This document shows, in pieces, positions 19,330-31,489 of a stretch of 64,000 nucleotides of DNA; position 1 is the stretch's first letter, and each line of letters starts with the position of its first letter. Source of the stretch: Kappaphycus alvarezii (lineage: Eukaryota > Rhodophyta > Florideophyceae > Gigartinales > Solieriaceae). Where the stretch lies: positions 806,001 through 870,000 of the forward strand of contig NADL03000645.1 in assembly GCA_002205965.3 (NCBI GenBank). The letters are read 5' to 3'. The translations under genes were made by a program, and so were the position numbers. Under the pieces are notes generated by a model. That model worked only from the letters and a program-made list of their open reading frames with translations. It made no database searches and was not told where the DNA came from.

Positions 19330-20744
19330 GTTTTACTCTAATCCGTCGGGATAACGCCCAGTGCCGATAAAAAAAAAACTTCCGGAGATAAAATCCCGCA
19401 TCAATCCTAGTCAACGACGTCATCTACCGGGAAAAGAAAAGGGTGACAAAGATCTGCCCAAAGTCTACAGGGGCGGAAGTGCCATACCCTGAGAAGGTCA
19501 TGACTGAAAGTGTCGCGGCTCGAGCATCAAGCCTACCGGAGAATATCGGATCCTAGGCCGACCGAAAGGAAGAAAAAGAGTGAACTTCGGAGACGTGGGA
19601 CAGACTTCGAGGATTGGAATCTAGTGGCTGAGTCTGCATACAAAAATATGAGCTATAGCAACAGTGCGTCTAGTTTCACTCTGGGGTAAACGTTGAATTT
19701 ATCAAGGACAGCCGTTGCATCCAAATAATCAAAGTTTCACAAAAAGTGTCCTTTCGAGGCGAACAATTTCTCGACTCCACACGCAGAATGGTACCGAGCT
19801 TTGGCCAGTCAAAGCGGGAGCCATGTGCCGGTGGAGCAAGAATGACTCCGAAAACTGCGATTAGATAGAAAAATTGAGGTCCAAGAGTAGGCCTCGCAAA
19901 TTTTGATTTACTGGAACTATCCTTTGCGTAGAAAAGACAGTACAGCTCATGGAAGTGGCAGTTTTTACTGATCATCTCGACATAAAACTATCCAGCCCAC
20001 TCGCTTCATCTCATCCCAGAGTCTGGATGCTCAAATCACTGACCATTCTTAAAGAAGCGAAGGTAGTGGTAAATCGTTACAATTTCTAAAGCACGTAAGT
20101 GTGCGGAGATTGTCAAGGGAGAAACTGAAGGTATTCTCTTCAAGAGCAGAAAGTCTGTTTCCCAATATTTCCCTCTACAGATTCTTGTTTCTTTCAAAAA
20201 AAGAAATGACTAAATTACTCTCTCCTTATACTTTTTCTAATCTGCTTCTGTTTTAAGTACAACGATCTTCCTCTTTGACAGTAATATTTCGCCTTTTGGG
20301 TTATTTGATTTCCGTCAACCCTAAGCATCATCTTCCAGAAATAAGATTTCTACTGGTAGTTTTCGACATAAATTGTTCATTTGGAGAGGATCTTGATTAA
20401 TGTCATTGCAAGAGTAATATCCGATTAGTTTTGAATAGAGATGCTTGCCAATCTGAGCCCTTTTAAGCATTGTAAACACGTTTGGTGCGGGTTAATATTT
20501 ATCGACGGCCCTCTAACCACAGACATTCGACACTTTTAGTCTCTTATGCAGTCAACGTGCCTCCACTACCCCTCTCTCGGAATTTTTCCAAATTCTGCCA
20601 TCGTTTCCCCATCACCTGCTCCCCTCTATTACCTTCGGCCTCAACTAAAGTAGGCTACTTTCTTCGTCAACATACAAAAAAGCGCCTGGAGAAGTTTTTA
20701 GCTTGTCAACTGGTAGAGATTGAAGCATAAGAAACGGTGGGAAT
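19330..20744. other. No recognisable gene
   Basis: Apart from the possible Gag scrap near 19,420-19,660, I see only short frames. 19,676-19,975 (minus) and 20,482-20,730 (plus) have no known motif. Confidence 0.4.
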
Positions 20745-21130
20745 AGGAGGTATAGACTTAGAGGATGAAGACTTTGAGTCCGAGAAGTGCTTCGAGGAGT
20801 ATTTGGCCCCGGAACTTACCCACAAGACAGAAGAAGAGAAGAGACAGGACGAGTATGAAGATGAAGATGATTAGGTCGAGGAGTCTGGAGATGATGGAGG
20901 GATGTCGAACAGGGTCATATGGGAGGGCAAGGGATGAATTAGTTAGATCAGGTGGTCTCGGCCATGGACCCAGTAAGAGTTCTGCTAGATGAGCTGGAGT
21001 CTTCGAAGGAAAGGGTAGGCATTTATGAGCCATTCAAAGATGTATTTGGGAACTTCTTGGGTACTTATGATGTCTTGAGGGAAGCAATTGTTTCTGATCT
21101 AATGGAAAAAATTAGGAGCAGATTTATTTA
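20745..21130 (+). pseudogene. Relic of an acidic protein, unknown family
   Basis: The frame from 20745 reads GIDLEDEDFESEKCFEEYLA, then THKTEEEKRQDEYEDEDD, a TAG, and VEESGDDGGMSNRVIWEGK. After a frame change near 20,935 it continues QVVSAMDPVRVLLDELESSK and YEPFKDVFGNFLGTYDVL. The strongly acidic first part and helical second part are coherent, so this looks like a genuine but broken gene, either host or transposon-derived. I do not recognise it. It is one of the few candidates here for a non-transposon gene. Confidence 0.35.
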
Positions 21131-21239
21131 CTTTTTGTCAATTATTAACTGCGTCCACAAGAAGTCGTTTCATTTGTTGTGCGGGGGTTGTGGTATTTTA
21201 ATAGAGATAATATTTTTAAAATACTCTATATGGTGAATA

Positions 21240-22400
21240 TATTTCTTTCTACAGGTGAGGAAAGGAAAGTTTCGTATTAAACTTTAAACTAAAAAAACCC
21301 TCGATTAGCTCTCTAGCTTCGAAACGAGGCGAGAGAGTCTGGTTCTTTAGAATAAATTACTTTAGCATTAACAATTGCTTCACTAATAGGCCTTACTGTT
21401 GTCATTTAACGTCTACTATAGCACTTTATGCGCCTGCCGCAACTCTCACTCGGGTAATTGGAGGGTTTCATTTATTTAAAATCCATTTTTACCCTGTTAG
21501 AGAAAAATAATAGGGGAACCACGCAAAGAGGGGTCGAGAGGCCACCTTTCGTGCCTGTATCACTTTAATGCCGAACAAAAAGCCAGTATAAAATTCAGGA
21601 AGTTTCTGCTGAGCCAGGGTGGAGAAGCAACGGAACTACAACGTATTTCTTTCTGATTTTACTAAGAGAAGAAGGAAAAGTTGCTGTTTTCATCGAAACG
21701 CTAGGAGAGTGGTTTTTGGAGGTATTTTCTGTGGTCATAGAGCTACGGAGAGCAGTGGAAACAGTCGCGCAATGAAACGTTTTTCGAAGGTTCGAGGAAA
21801 TCGTCTGCAGCGATATTCGGCGTTGGCAGTAACCTCCAAGGTGGCTTGTCAGATGACTGGCCTCCTATCAACATTTAAGTAGATTCTGGTTCATGTTAAC
21901 TTTCCACGGGGATGAATTTTACGTTGCATTGACAGGCAGACGGCTCGTCTTAGCAACATTTTCATTACATAAAATAAAACCCAGTCAATATTCTACAATA
22001 TGGTTAGTAGGGATGTTTTACTGCGAATGGTGCAAAGGCTACGAGTTTCATGAGATTTTATTGGCTTAATAAATCGAACTTATTATTTAAAAATGGCGGA
22101 AAAGTCCCTTCACTGCCGCTGTAAGAAAAGGATACTAGAAAGGAAAAGGAACTTTAACATTGACGTCCGAAGTGAAAGTCCACTGAAATTTATATGCTTT
22201 TGGTGGAACTCTCGTCGGCAGATTGGTTGTTTCAAGGTTCAAAGCTTGTATTCTAGCGATAAAAAATAAATCCACCAGTGGTAGGGGAGCTCTATTATAA
22301 TACGATTAGTAAGCAATTCCAGAGAAGTTGAAAATCATACCATTAGATCTATTAGCAACACATATACATATCAGAATAGGAGGACAGATACTTAAAAGTG
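21240..22400. other. No recognisable gene
   Basis: A Lys/Arg-rich frame at 21,619-21,882 (87 residues, KRRRKSCCFHRNARR) is the only frame of note and has no clear family. Confidence 0.4.
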
Positions 22401-22408
22401 ATAGGGAT

Positions 22409-22538
22409 GTGCTCAGTTATCCTTAGAATATTTGTAATCAATTCAAGTGTAGTGTTTTGTGCTCAGTTATCCTTAGAATATTCGTAATCAATTCAAGTGT
22501 AGTTATCCTTAGAATATTTGTAATCAATTCAAGTGTAG
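22409..22538. repeat. Short tandem repeat, three units
   Basis: Unit 1 (22409-22458) starts GTGCTCAGTTATCCTTAGAA and includes a GTGTTTT tail; unit 2 (22459-22502) repeats it with one T-to-C change and no tail; unit 3 (22503-22538) lacks the first eight bases. Unit lengths of 50, 44 and 36 suggest stepwise slippage or unequal exchange. Confidence 0.85.
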
Positions 22539-22539
22539 C

Positions 22540-25440
22540 GTTTTTCTGGTACAAAAAAATTCTCAACCCAGAAATAAAAAGAATGCAAACTTCCATTTCG
22601 CGCTGATTTTGAGCTTACGAAGCGCTTTGAGATGACGGCCGAGTGGCGATAAATGCTGTTTCAATTCCCCGATAATGCATGATGGATTTCGAAAATGCTT
22701 CAAACTGGCGATAGGTTTGCCTTGATTTCATAGTACTTCCCACTATAACATCCTCCTTATTTCGCTACAAAATGGTGAAAGCATACACTATAGAAATAGA
22801 GAAGAGAAATTACACGCTCCAGACAGTGTTACTCAAACTAATCATGGGAAATGTTGAGCTATTCCTCGACAGGTCGGTAATAATGTCCGGAAAATTGTTC
22901 AGAGTAGAAAAAAATTAAATTTCAACCAGTGAAAAAAGGGGCTATAAGTAGTCCCTTTTATTATTTGATCGCTACTTGGGTTTTTTTGGAGGGCTTTTAG
23001 ATTGTTCGATATTAAATGCAAGGAGCAAGCTCGAAAAATCTGAATAATTTATCTCCGAGATCACAGATAAGGGTGTGTATTGCACAAAATCAATGAATTA
23101 GCAGGAATTATGCGTTAATTTAAATCATTTCTCGTATGAATCACACAAAAGTTCGGTACGCAAAGATCTTTTGCCAAAAATATGGCGACTTTAAAATATT
23201 ACTTCAACAAACACAAGGTGTACTGCTTAACATGTAAAGCAAAAGTGTAAATTCTAGCAGAATTGTGCTTAATAAATAAGGACAGGGTAAACTGAAGTCG
23301 ACAGAAACAGGAACTACCAACCACCCGACATGGAAATTGTTGCAGCCGGACTGAGAATCGTTGCGGCCGTCAATATGCTACAGTGGAGGTTACAGGATAA
23401 GGATGAGAAGTGAAAATGAAAAAATTTCATTGTTATATTTAAAAAATCTACAATGACGGGCTCTTCCACCTTGCTTAAAGGCTATAGAACTAGTCAATCT
23501 TTTTGGTCGAAGTTAACCCCAGAATTGCCATGAGGATTTAGATTCTCTTGTCCAAAGTGCTTCGGGACAGAAATTCTGTGTAAGTCATTTCTCAGCTTCA
23601 AAATAAGTTGGGCTTTTTTCTCCGCAGTAATTACTTGACTGGCATTTTCTAAGGGGGAAAATTTTGAACTTGATTCTCACTCAACTTGGAGGGACAGAAT
23701 ACTTTAACGGTACCCTTCTGCGAATTGTATACCCCTTAATGACTATATGTCAAGTGACGCCTCCTGTGTGTCACTACAGCCGAAAAATGAAGTACTATCC
23801 GGCTATGACTCATTTTGAACCTTATTCTTGAAAGATTTTATCAGATATCCTTCATTCGGTGCCATCTATAAGTTAACTGCGTTTGCAGCTCAGCATTATC
23901 AAGTGAAATGAGGAAATATCAATACAGAAAAACAAACGCGAAAAAATTGAGGCTTTAGTCTGAAACCAAGAGCCATGGAAGCCAATTCATATGACCGCAG
24001 GAAAGTAGCAACTAAACCACGCAAATAATCGATGGTTTGTATTTTATACTATGATTCGAATAGTTTCTTCTCGATTCCATCTCGATTCCATCGATGTAAC
24101 TCAAAGCATCGGTCCATAATGATAGTGCACATAAAATATTAAAGAATATAATGCTCAGGTAGATAAGGGCGTAAGATTTGAGTCCTAATTGACATTATCT
24201 TAAAAAATTACTTGTGTAGCCAGTAGCCTCCAGTTTTTCTTGTTTGTTTTCTGGCTTCCCCTCTGCTTGCTGTTAAAACGAAGTCCCACCAGAACCTGCC
24301 GCAACAATTCACATACATTTCAATACCATGCAAGACTAGAATCACTGATTGTATCTGTTACAGCACTGCAAGAGAACCCCCTCATGATACTTGAGACACT
24401 GATTCTGAATCTATTGAGTCTCGATGTTCAATCAGGGAGAGCGCCCATAGTCCCCTCCTATATAGTTTTTCTGGAAATATCTCAGCTGTTATGCAGAGCC
24501 ATAGCAACAAAAATTTTCCGTATCATCAAATAGTGCAGCCGCACAACCAAAAAAAGGGGATGGAAGCAGTTTCATTTTCATTACACCAGATAGGAAGAGG
24601 AATTAAGTCGTATATTCTTACGGATTTATGTGGCTTCTTTATTACAAAACAAAAAGCCTAGGCAAAATATCAACTATTTTAGAGAGAATTGATAGGGATG
24701 AAGAAGAATAAAAACATTAGTTTTGTGGGAATTAATCAGGTATTTCGGCAGTACCGAAGCAGAATTTCCTGCATAGCCCCTATATTAGACCCGTCCTCAC
24801 TCTCATGAGAGGGAAAAAAACAAACAGGGAGTCGCTACGTATCCAAAGTTATCGGATAATTTTTTCTGGTCATATTTTTTCGATTAAATCTTAATCATAT
24901 TTCAGGAAAGCTTTAGGTCTAAAGATGGAGATTTACAAGACGATGCTTGGTTTTAATCAATTTTTTGTGGCCTCGATTGACTGCAAGAACGATTTATATC
25001 GCTAGTCGATCCATAAATTCCATTCTTATTGAGTTTTGTTTTACTAGGGGAAAGTATGTGTACAATAGTCGTTCTGGACGTAATTTCGATTCACCTTAAT
25101 GTTGAACTTTGCCCCGACTAGCCCTATCTACAAACTGGTTCCTTAAGTAAGATACAAAATTATATTATACTGTAAACATTTGTTGCAGTCAAGTGTGGAA
25201 AAATATTCAATGTGGTCTTAAAAATGCCATCTACTTCCACACTGCTACATTGATTAACATTGAAAAAAACATTTTATTTCAAGACTTTATTTCCACAATT
25301 ATTTTACGCATACACTCACGTATATCCCTGACGTACATTTCAGTAATGAAAATAAACCCTTCAGCTAAATGTGACATTTTTTGAAACTTCTGTCTATGTT
25401 TAATTCACCTGTAATAAAGTTTCTAGTTGAGGGAATTGAT
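22540..25440. other. No recognisable gene
   Basis: AT-rich, short frames only. The duplicated TCTCGATTCCATCTCGATTC near 24,070 is a trivial local repeat. Confidence 0.5.
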
Positions 25441-25464
25441 TAATCGCAAAAAGAAGTAAAAAAT

Positions 25465-25764
25465 ATGGAAATTCAAAAAAATTTACCAGTCCAAACACAC
25501 CTTCGTAACTTCAACCAGCAGCATTCATCCATTTTTAAAGAAGCCAATTTATTTGACAATGATCATGATGAATCAGAAAACGAAGATAATAATAAAGAAA
25601 TACGCAAAAATAATATGACAGACGAGCAGGAGAAGATTTTTCGGAGTAAATAGATTGAAACGTAAATATCGGAAGATTTCTGGCACTGAATATATGAATC
25701 ATAGCTCAATTTCTATTGATTCGATCAGAGATACTGCCAAATGAAAGTTTTTACTTAAAAAAGT
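25465..25764 (+). pseudogene. Small frame pair of unknown function
   Basis: ATG at 25465 opens a 62-residue hydrophilic reading rich in Asn, Asp and Glu (ANLFDNDHDESENEDNNKEI). It stops after MTDEQEKIFRSK; a neighbouring frame then continues with NRLKRKYRKISGTEYMNHSS to a TGA. The join suggests a single-base shift or a missed intron. No family recognised. Confidence 0.25.
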
Positions 25765-25948
25765 GATACAATAATCTTCCTGGTTTCAATACCATTTTTT
25801 TCCTGAAATTTTCTGGGCACGAACAAAAGACAGAATAGTCGACCCTGTGATATGAAGTTTACTGAAAAATAAAATTTTAAGGTAATTATATATCGCCCAT
25901 TTCCGTTAAACTCACAAATTTAAGAAGCTGTATTGCATATATCCGTGC

Positions 25949-26362
25949 ATGTACTCACCGAACACATATTTGGATTATAACAGTACCAGAGAAATAAGAG
26001 GAAATTTTATTAACAAGCAAGACAATCTCAAACAAATAAAAATAATTTACGTGCTTCTATTTAATCAGATACAATATGGAGATTGTTTCAATACAATTAC
26101 CTCAAATTTATATGGGAAGGAACGGTTGTCTCAGATATGGTACAGATTGAATTGTTTCGTAAATTACCGTACAATTAAGCTTATATTCGTAAAGTCTGTA
26201 TTAAAATGTTCAATATCATCACAATATATATTACTCCCCTTCTTGGTAAAATTGACCCGAATAAAAATGCAACCAAGAAAAGTTTTGAGTCGGACTAAGG
26301 ACTTCGCTTCGATACTTCATCATATTAGACGGATTTCATGTTATTTCGAAAAGCGAAAATAG
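25949..26362 (+). other. Open frame of 137 codons in AT-rich DNA
   Basis: Rich in Ile, Lys, Asn and Tyr, as expected from translated AT-rich sequence, with no recognisable motif. Kept only because it is among the longest frames in an otherwise empty stretch. Confidence 0.15.
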
Positions 26363-26786
26363 TAAACATTTCGTCTCCATATCAATAATTTGCAGTAAAT
26401 GTGAATACAAAGTGACCCTTGTAGAGTTAGGGAATCATCAAACCTTCGGAGACCGCTGAATTAGGTTCTTCCAGAATACGACTCACTGAGGATTCTACTG
26501 CGTTTTGGGTAGTAGTATTTTATATTCGAAATTTTTAGAGGGATTATGACAATCCATGATCCCTATGTAAGCTACTAGTCTTCAGATAAGTCCAGACATA
26601 TGTCGATCATAATACTACCTTTTTTATATTATGGAATATTTCGGGATGAGTTAGTTGCAGATTTGTTCAAGAGATGATATTGTATTAACAGAAAATTGCA
26701 GTACCACGCAATAATATCGAGTAAAATCATACTGACTCAATCTCATACTCAGCTCCAACATATACCTCAAAAAAATAGCATAGTAC

Positions 26787-27236
26787 TGTTGTGAACAGCT
26801 TTGAACGCCAAAGGACGCCTGGGTGTAGGACTGATCTCGCTGGAAAGTTGACGGAAATAGACCAAAGAGTACGGGCGAGGGACAGCAGCTTGGAGAAATG
26901 AGTCGGAACGTTTTTTGGACACACATACCTCGTTGTTTCTGGCACCGCACTGTATACTATCCGAAAGCTTCCAGCAGCATACTTCTCTGCTTCTAGAAAA
27001 TTCGCTGCGCTGAAATTTTCGCTGGTACTGTACAGTAGCTTATTTATGCTAATACTGTAAAATAGCCTATATAAGACCCACTAGGGGAGAGAAGCAGAGA
27101 GAAAAAAGGACACTACCCACTTTCAGACGAGGCACCCCACATCTTCTTTCTCGTCTCCATCGCACCTTCCTCCTGTCACGATCCCATCCCCAAATTCTTG
27201 TGCGCCCATCTTCCAACCTCTCCGCGCCCTCAACGT
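26787..27236 (+). repeat. Gypsy 5' LTR
   Basis: Starts TGTTGTGAACAGC. Contains CTGTACAGTAGC and a TATA-like CCTATATAAGACC at 27067-27079, then a GC-rich leader. The 3' boundary is uncertain by about 10 bases. The primer site is not identifiable. Confidence 0.7.
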
Positions 27237-27285
27237 GTTACTTCTGTCGAGGGGAGGTGACGCGTTTGCAGCTGCATCGGCCAAT

Positions 27286-28790
27286 ATGTTCAATGGAAAC
27301 TACGACGTAAAAAGGTTGTAATTCTTCCTTGAGAACGTCTCGATGCGTGAAAAGAGTGAGGAAGGTAGGTCTTTCGAGCTTTTATTCCACCTAGATGGCG
27401 AAGCGTTCAAGTTTTTCTTTGAGAGGTTTAGTAAGGAGAGTGGAGATTTTTAACCAGAAGTAAAAACACTATGAGGGGGCAGTGTTGGATAAGTTCGGCG
27501 TTGCACTACTCGGTTTTAGTGTTTCAATCCAGCTCATCTCGACTGAATAAACCCAACCTTCACTTCATCTCACTTGGCGCCCACGCACGGCGTGGGCGCC
27601 GGACCTTCATCCGGCTCTTCCCTCAGAAGATTTCCCGTCACGGCCGCAGAGCTCTTGCTGCAACGTTCTTTTCGATGGCTACGTCTAGTGGATTGCCTCT
27701 CCGCGCCCCAGCGCACGTGAGACGAACTTGGAAAGGTGTATAAGGATGACTCTACTACTCCAACAAGGTTTGCCAAGTCCACCGTAGCCCATCGCGCTCA
27801 AATTTTCCGTCATTTTGACGGACTGCGAGGGGTTGCGGTCTTCAAAGCTTTGCGGGCTTGTCGTCAAGCTTGCTCGTCCGGAGCTCTCGCGGTTGTCGTC
27901 TTCTTCTCTATCTGTAAGCCTACTTGCTTGCAGCGGGAGTTTTGTAAGCCTCCTGAATCCTCGGTTCAGGTGGTGGAGTTTTCTTCCGGTCCCTTTCTCG
28001 CTTGAATGGGCAATTGTTTCAGCCATTGCCCGGAGTCGTCCGTCTAGCAGAATCTGAGGTCCTGTGTAGTGCGGACTTGTCTGCAAACAATAAAGTGTCA
28101 TTCTTCTTCTTCTTCGAGGAAACGGGTCAGCCGCACGAAGCAATTCGGCGCGCCATGGATGCGAGACTCGATCCGAACCGCCTTATTGAATGGACAAGGA
28201 ATATGGAATCTCTCTTCGCGAAAGCGAATTTCTATGAAGAAGCCAAGTCTTGCCTTCTACTTGAAGCCGCTATGGAACCACTGGATCTAGTACCGTATAT
28301 CATCTACCAAAGCCCGAGGAACCGTCACTCCATGAACTCCATTAAAGCAGAATACGGTGAAGGAGAAAAGGCATTTCAGTCGTCACAAAAGTTCGTGCAC
28401 TCTTCGCCATTACCGAGACCATTTTGGGAACCGGTTCAAGTGTGATCCCTGATGGAAAACAGCCAGGAACGTCAGATATAGTCATTGCTGCTGGGATTGA
28501 GGAACCGCGGTTGGTGTTTCGTACTAGCTCACGGGTACCAGAGATAGAAGAGAGAGCGGCTAGCTTGGTTACAGCTTTCTAAGACCTCTCTTTAATGATC
28601 AAGAAACAGAAAATGAGTGGTGAAGCGATGAAAGGAGTCCTGTCTGGAGTTGGGAAAATTGATCAGGCTGACTGTGGTCGATTTCATTCATTTTTCCACA
28701 AGCAGGGTCACAGTGCAAACCGTTGTCCCGCTAAACCAAGCAGGGACAATAGATGTTCCAAGTGCGACAAAAAGAGATACTAAAAGGCCC
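27286..28790 (+). pseudogene. gag: Gypsy Gag, broken and possibly interrupted
   Basis: ATG at 27286 begins MFNGNYDVKRL, then after a TAA FFLENVSMREKSEEGR, LLFHLDGEAFKFFFERFSKE, a TAA and, one frame over, YEGAVLDKFGVALL. This is the usual opening of gypsy Gag. The next Gag-like part, EETGQPHEAIRRAMDARLDP and WTRNMESLFAKANFYEEAK, begins only at about 28,110. The 27,550-28,085 interval differs in composition and may be an insertion. The nucleocapsid end has a Cys/His cluster (CGRFHSFFHKQGHSANRC and CSKCDKK, 28,674-28,785). Confidence 0.7.
27576..27600. repeat. Strong hairpin in the Gag region
   Basis: A perfect 10-bp GC-rich inverted repeat, GGCGCCCACG and CGTGGGCGCC, with the 5-base loop CACGG. 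It lies at the left side of the suspected insertion in Gag. Confidence 0.8.
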
Positions 28791-29389
28791 CGTGCTGGAG
28801 TCGCAGAAGGAAAGAGCCCACCGCAGGGAAGGTGTTAGTGGCGAAAATAGGATCTAGTGATGAGAGGTCGGGGGAGGAAGACGAAAAAAAGAACGTTTCT
28901 GTGGTTATTAGGTAGGATACTGAGAAACTTTTCACCTTCAAATATAATCCAGATAGAGAAATGCTTCGAAAAGTAGCCCGTGGAGAGCAGAGTGCTTCGA
29001 TTGAGGTGGTATAGAACCCTAGTTCCGCCAGGCAATCCGTCTTAATCTCGGGGTTTGATTATGCCTCACCCCGCAGTGGTAGCATGGAAAAAGAATACCC
29101 TTAACGAGGTCAAGAGGCCGCCTGGAAAGCAGAAATCGCCCAAAGGAGCCGAAAAGAAGGACAGTTAGTTCGTGGAAGTATGGAATTTTCTAATATTGCT
29201 CCAAAGTACAATATTCTCAACGAGCTGGCGGATTAAATCGCCAGTCTTTTATTTGGGCAACTCCTACGTTTTGGCGCTATACAGGAGCAAGAATTCCTTA
29301 AAGAACTTTTCAGCGGCGGTGTTTTCACCACGGTTAGTGGTAAGTTACAACGCCGGAAGCGGTGCCTGAAAGTTTTGGAAGTGAGTGTT

Positions 29390-29470
29390 AATGGCATGAA
29401 GGGGCATGCATTGTGCGGTACGGGAGCAACAACGGATATTATTTATGCCGAGTTTTCCGCGAAATAGTTG
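29390..29470 (+). pseudogene. pol: Gypsy protease remnant
   Basis: Reads VNGMKGHALCGTGATTDIIY. Family members have L-(L/V)-D-(T/S)-G-A here, so the catalytic Asp has become Gly and the enzyme would be inactive. Confidence 0.65.
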
Positions 29471-30297
29471 ATTGAATCTGAATTCGTCACCCGTACGATC
29501 ATTGTCGCTACGAAGGTGAAGTTCAAAGTTAATAAAATTCTAAGAAACGCACATATCTCCTTCGGAGAGCTCGTTACATGCTTGTATTTAATTGCCGTTG
29601 AAGGGTCTCCATTCGAAGTTTTCATCAGGGATCCAACCATGGAGGCTTTATAGGCCACTCTAGAATACTGAAAATGAAAGGTGACGCTGAAGTACGACTA
29701 TAAGGTTGCTGTGCTCGACTGCCTTCTTGCGTTCGCCAAATTAACGGCAGAAGGCCTCGTGAAAGAAGGTAAGGAGAGAGTAAGCGAGGACTTGTACCTC
29801 ATCTTCTTCAGCAGCGCCCCTTGAAGTAGAAAAGGCCGACGGACCGGGGGAAGAGGAAAGAGAGGACGTAGGACTCGTATTGGCGGTTCGAGAAAATTTA
29901 GATGTGCAATTGAAAGTAGCTGATCCCCTCGAAACTTCTGAGGCGCTCGACAGGAAGCTGGATCACTTATTCATCAGCAAGAGGGAACAAATTAAGAAGG
30001 TCCTTTACGAGGGCGACGTCATCGCTGGGTATTTGTTCGATCCATGGCCTTCGAACTTCTTGATAGAAGGCTCTTTCGAAGTTTCGTGCCGTAAGCCCAT
30101 TTCTTATAGGGTCGCCGCCGACCTCCAAAGCAAAACAAATTGGTACGAGAGGAATTGAACAAGATGCTTGAAGTAGGGATAATTATGCCTGCATCATCTT
30201 CATGATCCTTCCATGTTGACATGACTACTAAAAAGGACTTAAAAAGTCGCTAACGCGTCGATTAACGGACGCTTAGCCAGAAAATGAAGGGAAAACA

Positions 30298-31340
30298 TTG
30301 GCCTTTACTAAGAGAGAAGAAATCCTCGAAAATATTTGCGGAACGACGTTATTTTCATCTTTAGACCTGTTTAGTGGACACTTGCAGGTATACCTAGAAG
30401 ATTATTGCAAAGAGAAGACGACATTTTTGTGCACTTTCGACACTTATCAGTTCAACGTTATGAATTTTGGACTCATGAACGCGCAATCGACGTTAAAATG
30501 AGCGGTGATGCACCTTTAAACAGATATGGACTTTTCTCGCCTTTATCTTGACGATTCTTAGTGTTCTGAACTAATTTAGAGGAGCAATTGGAGCAGATTT
30601 TGGCACTTACGAGCGCCATTGCCAAGCACGGGTTGAAACTAAAGCTGGATAAATGCCACCTCGCGAGAGAGCAGATACGTCTTTTTAGTCCCCTTTTTGA
30701 CGAGCGAGGGATCTGTGAGGACGTGAGGAGAGTAGAAGCGATTCAGGCCATACTAAAAACCCGTCAAAGTCACGCAAATATGAAGTGTCCTCGGGTTTTC
30801 AGGATATTATAGGAGATTTATTAAGGATTTCGCAGTAAAAGCGGCCGTCTTGAACCTCGGTGAGCTCGACCAGAGAAATTTACATGGGGTTGACTGGGAG
30901 AAGCGTGTTTCGCGCGCTAGAGGAGGCGCTGATCTCCCGCCTGTTCTAGCATTTGCTGACTTTGAAAGACAATTCATTGGCTATTAACGATCTTTTGTCA
31001 CAGATACAGTTGGATGACAAAGTTTACTCCATCCAATACGCCAATAGGACGATATATATGGCGAAGCAGCGCTACTCAGGCTGCGAGAGGGAATTAATGG
31101 CAGTGGTGTTTTTGAATACGTAAGTTTCGTGTTAATAATTATGAAATCATCATTTCGAACTTAATTCCGACCATCAATTGCTAATGGAAGCCTTCGTGCA
31201 CAAAGACATACACGGAAGGCTAGCTCGTTGGCTCGACTTCCCTACGAAATATGACTATGTGATTCGTTATAGGAAAGTGAATACGAATAGTTCTGCGGAC
31301 GGGTTATGCAGCCTGGTAATAAAAGTCGAAATCGGCACTG
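30298..31340 (+). pseudogene. pol: Gypsy reverse transcriptase and RNase H, broken
   Basis: Frame 30298-30501 contains RT motifs in order: FSSLDLFSGHLQV (first catalytic Asp), KTTFLCTFDTYQFNVMNFGL and NAQSTLK. The YxDD box appears in another frame as RLYLDDS near 30,540. Frame 30588-30812 carries the thumb (KHGLKLKLDKCHLAREQIRL). RNase H pieces follow: IYMAKQRYSGCERELMAVVF (31,060), SDHQLLMEAF (31,160), GRLARWLDFPTKYDYVIRYR and NTNSSADGLCS (31,210-31,310). Stops and shifts occur every 100-250 bases. Confidence 0.85.
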
Positions 31341-31489
31341 AGAACGGCGAAGAGGACCTCCTATTGTCAGTGATATGACCCTCAGAGGTTGTCGGAGGTG
31401 TCGATCTAGAACATCATCTCACACTGCTTCACAAGTACCTGTCTGCGAATGATATGTCCTACACCTTACCGAAAGATCAGTTGAAGGCG

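Noticed and set aside
22409-22538. CRISPR-like array
   Set aside because: Units are nearly contiguous with no unique spacers, in a eukaryotic transposon-rich context.
27573-27600. TGGCGCCCACG as a retroelement primer-binding site
   Set aside because: Gag-like coding sequence begins about 290 bases upstream (ATG 27,286), so this is inside Gag, not next to the LTR.
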